Below, piece after piece: positions 49,920 through 51,434 of a stretch of DNA of 51,434 nt. Both the position numbers and the translations under genes were made by a program. The DNA is taken from the NCBI RefSeq assembly GCF_900128475.1, contig NZ_LT635833.1, positions 1 to 51,434 of the forward strand, read 5' to 3'. Within the stretch, counting starts at the first letter, position 1. Every line of letters starts with the position of its first letter. The notes beneath the pieces are model-generated. The model saw only the letters and a program-made list of their open reading frames with translations, had not been told where the DNA came from and ran no database searches. The DNA is from Mediterranea massiliensis. Its GTDB lineage: Bacteria > Bacteroidota > Bacteroidia > Bacteroidales > Bacteroidaceae.

Positions 49920-51434
49920 TCAAGCATAGCTGTGCATGCCTCCCAGCAGGAAGTTGACGCCGAAATAGGTAACCAGCACGCAGAGGAAGGCCACCACACT
50001 GAACACGTGGAAGAACAACGGACGGCGGAAGCAGGGCAACGAAGCAGGATGGAGCGCCAAAGCATAGACAAGCATCGTGACCAGCGCCCACACCTCCTTA
50101 GGGTCCCATCCCCAGTAGCGGCCCCACGACACATTGGCCCACACGGCTCCGATGAAGATGCCTGCCGCCAGCAGGAAGACGGCCGGATAGAGCAGCAGGC
50201 TGCTCACCACCTGAAGGCGCTCCACCTGAGCTTCACACTCCCTATGCGAAGCAAGCAAGACCAGCGCCGCCACCCCATTGAGCATGACGAAGGCCAGCAG
50301 GGCGTAGGCCACCATGATGACCGCCACATGCACACTGAGCAGGGGCGAGGCAAGGACAGGCATCAGTTGGCCCACCTGCGGATTGCGCTCGCCCAGCATG
50401 GACACCACCAACGCCAACCCACATACCAGAAAGCCCAAAGGAAGCGCCAGGGGCAGACGGCGATGGAAGACGAGGGTGAGCAGGGCGGCACAAAGGGCCA
50501 GCAGGTGCATCGTCTCGTGCCCGTTGGACATGGGCAGGTGGCCGCTCACCAGGCCACGAAGCACCATCAGGCCTGCCAGCCAACAGGCCATCAGAGCCAA
50601 TGCGACCAGCAGTACACGACTTACCACTCGCCTCTCCTGCCGACAAAGCATCAGGCAGCGGACAGAATAAATAAAGGAGAACAACCCCAGCACGACAGAG
50701 GCCACGGCCAGCGGAAAGCTGTCGTTCACCTGGTTATAGACCCGCTCGGCACGAAAGCGAAGGTCAGAGGGCAACAACGCCCCACCCTCGCGCTGCTGGT
50801 AACGGCGTATTTTGTCCACCAGCCGCTCCACCTCGGCAAAATCCTTGCGCGCCACCTGCTCGGCCACGTAGTTCATCGCCCCGCGCACAAAGGTGCCTTC
50901 TTCGAGGGGCATGTCGCGCGGCAGGCGGTCGGCCAGGGAGAGCCACTCCAGGCGGGAGGCATCGGCCGACGACGGGGGCGTATAGGGAAAGATGCGCCAA
51001 GCCGCCCCTGTTGCCACGCTGCTCACCAGGCTGAACTTCTCGTTGGCCTCGCCCACGGCCTTCGCATCGGCCATGGAAGCGTCGGCCAAGGCTTCGGCAT
51101 CGAGTCGGTAGCCCTCAGGGCCGAAGAAGTCCTGCAACGAGGCATAGCGTCCACCAATCCCCAGCAGGCGGCGCACGTCGGCACTCTTCACGCGGATGCA
51201 CGGCTCGCGCTTCCAATCGTCGTAGTAGAAGAACCAACCCGTCAGCACCTGCTCGGCTGTGAGGCCCCGATACGTGGGCTTGCCACAGAGCTTCATGGTG
51301 AAGTCCTTGGCCAGCGTCTGCAGGGGGCAGACGCGGTCGTTGTAGTAGACATAGAGCCGACCGAAGCAAGCAGCCGTCTCGCGCGGCAAGGTGCGCGGCA
51401 GGTCTTCGGCCGCCCGCACGAAGGGCGCGGCCAG
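49920..51434 (-). CDS. ccsA: ResB/CcsA-type cytochrome c biogenesis protein, 5' end missing
   Basis: The C-terminal 504 residues of a larger protein; the frame is open to the right edge, and the family fusion in Bacteroidetes is considerably longer. A soluble domain (about 1-220 of the visible part) precedes at least seven membrane segments. The heme-binding tryptophan-rich motif WGRYWGWDPKEVWAL (about 445-459 of the visible part) identifies CcsA, which delivers heme for cytochrome c maturation. Conserved histidines flank it. The true start lies outside the window. Confidence 0.88.
   Translation of the reverse strand: MAAPFVRAAEDLPRTLPRETAACFGRLYVYYNDRVCPLQTLAKDFTMKLCGKPTYRGLTAEQVLTGWFFYYDDWKREPCIRVKSADVRRLLGIGGRYASLQDFFGPEGYRLDAEALADASMADAKAVGEANEKFSLVSSVATGAAWRIFPYTPPSSADASRLEWLSLADRLPRDMPLEEGTFVRGAMNYVAEQVARKDFAEVERLVDKIRRYQQREGGALLPSDLRFRAERVYNQVNDSFPLAVASVVLGLFSFIYSVRCLMLCRQERRVVSRVLLVALALMACWLAGLMVLRGLVSGHLPMSNGHETMHLLALCAALLTLVFHRRLPLALPLGFLVCGLALVVSMLGERNPQVGQLMPVLASPLLSVHVAVIMVAYALLAFVMLNGVAALVLLASHRECEAQVERLQVVSSLLLYPAVFLLAAGIFIGAVWANVSWGRYWGWDPKEVWALVTMLVYALALHPASLPCFRRPLFFHVFSVVAFLCVLVTYFGVNFLLGGMHSYA

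Noticed and set aside
1..51434. tRNA, rRNA or known riboswitch
   Set aside because: I looked through the gaps and saw no cloverleaf, rRNA segment or recognisable aptamer, including upstream of the purine genes purC and purM. A covariance-model search could still find one.

Overview
The window reads as a chromosomal segment of a fairly GC-rich Bacteroidales, most likely a Bacteroidaceae. The evidence is the recurrent Bacteroidetes -7 element TAnnTTTG in front of genes, the LpxC-FabZ fusion, Bacteroidales-restricted families (DUF3256, DUF5715, DUF6078, the HU-like histone family), M56-TonB fusions and the short AK1-like adenylate kinase. I see no rRNA, tRNA, prophage, insertion sequence or CRISPR array. 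Species cannot be fixed from the sequence alone.

Layout. 1-10 kb: YitT membrane protein; a leftward set (DUF3256, free methionine sulfoxide reductase, EamA transporter, truA); a divergent M15-like lipoprotein; NAD(P)HX repair enzyme nnr, divergent from a peptide transporter; hpt and adk. 10-17 kb: HU-like protein, DUF5700 metalloprotease, obgE-pgeF, B3/B4 protein-M23 peptidase, phoH-purC. 17-23 kb: a leftward hipB-hipS-hipT toxin-antitoxin operon with three phased operators, then ubiE-aroE-hydrolase-TPM-lemA. 23-32 kb: a lipoprotein, purM, a run of small membrane proteins (two clearly paralogous), prfA, an AT-rich type II restriction-modification pair inserted before pyrF, a Cys-type alpha/beta hydrolase and DUF6078. 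32-39 kb: HD phosphohydrolase, the lipid A cluster lpxD-lpxC/fabZ-lpxA, a pRiA4b ORF-3 protein and miaA. 39-51 kb: secreted GH3 glycosidase and C45-type Ntn hydrolase; a four-gene blaI-tlpA-tlpA-blaR1/TonB operon; hemerythrin plus a LuxR regulator with a degenerate receiver; and the 3' part of a ResB/CcsA-type cytochrome c biogenesis gene running off the right edge.

Most of the unusual content is between the genes. Three intergenic regions (about 10157-10218, 32246-32389 and 42509-42684) carry tandem arrays with the same 22-bp period, each repeat unit centred on an odd-length 13-17 bp dyad, yet the three arrays have unrelated sequences. A second phenomenon is long imperfect hairpins built from repeated short words (four word families, eight loci), sitting at transcript ends, inside operons and in one apparent 5' leader. 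Other points of interest are a DNA methyltransferase with an apparently inactive SNase-like C-terminal domain, a BlaI/BlaR1-type circuit enclosing two thiol oxidoreductases, and the small-membrane-protein cluster between purM and prfA.
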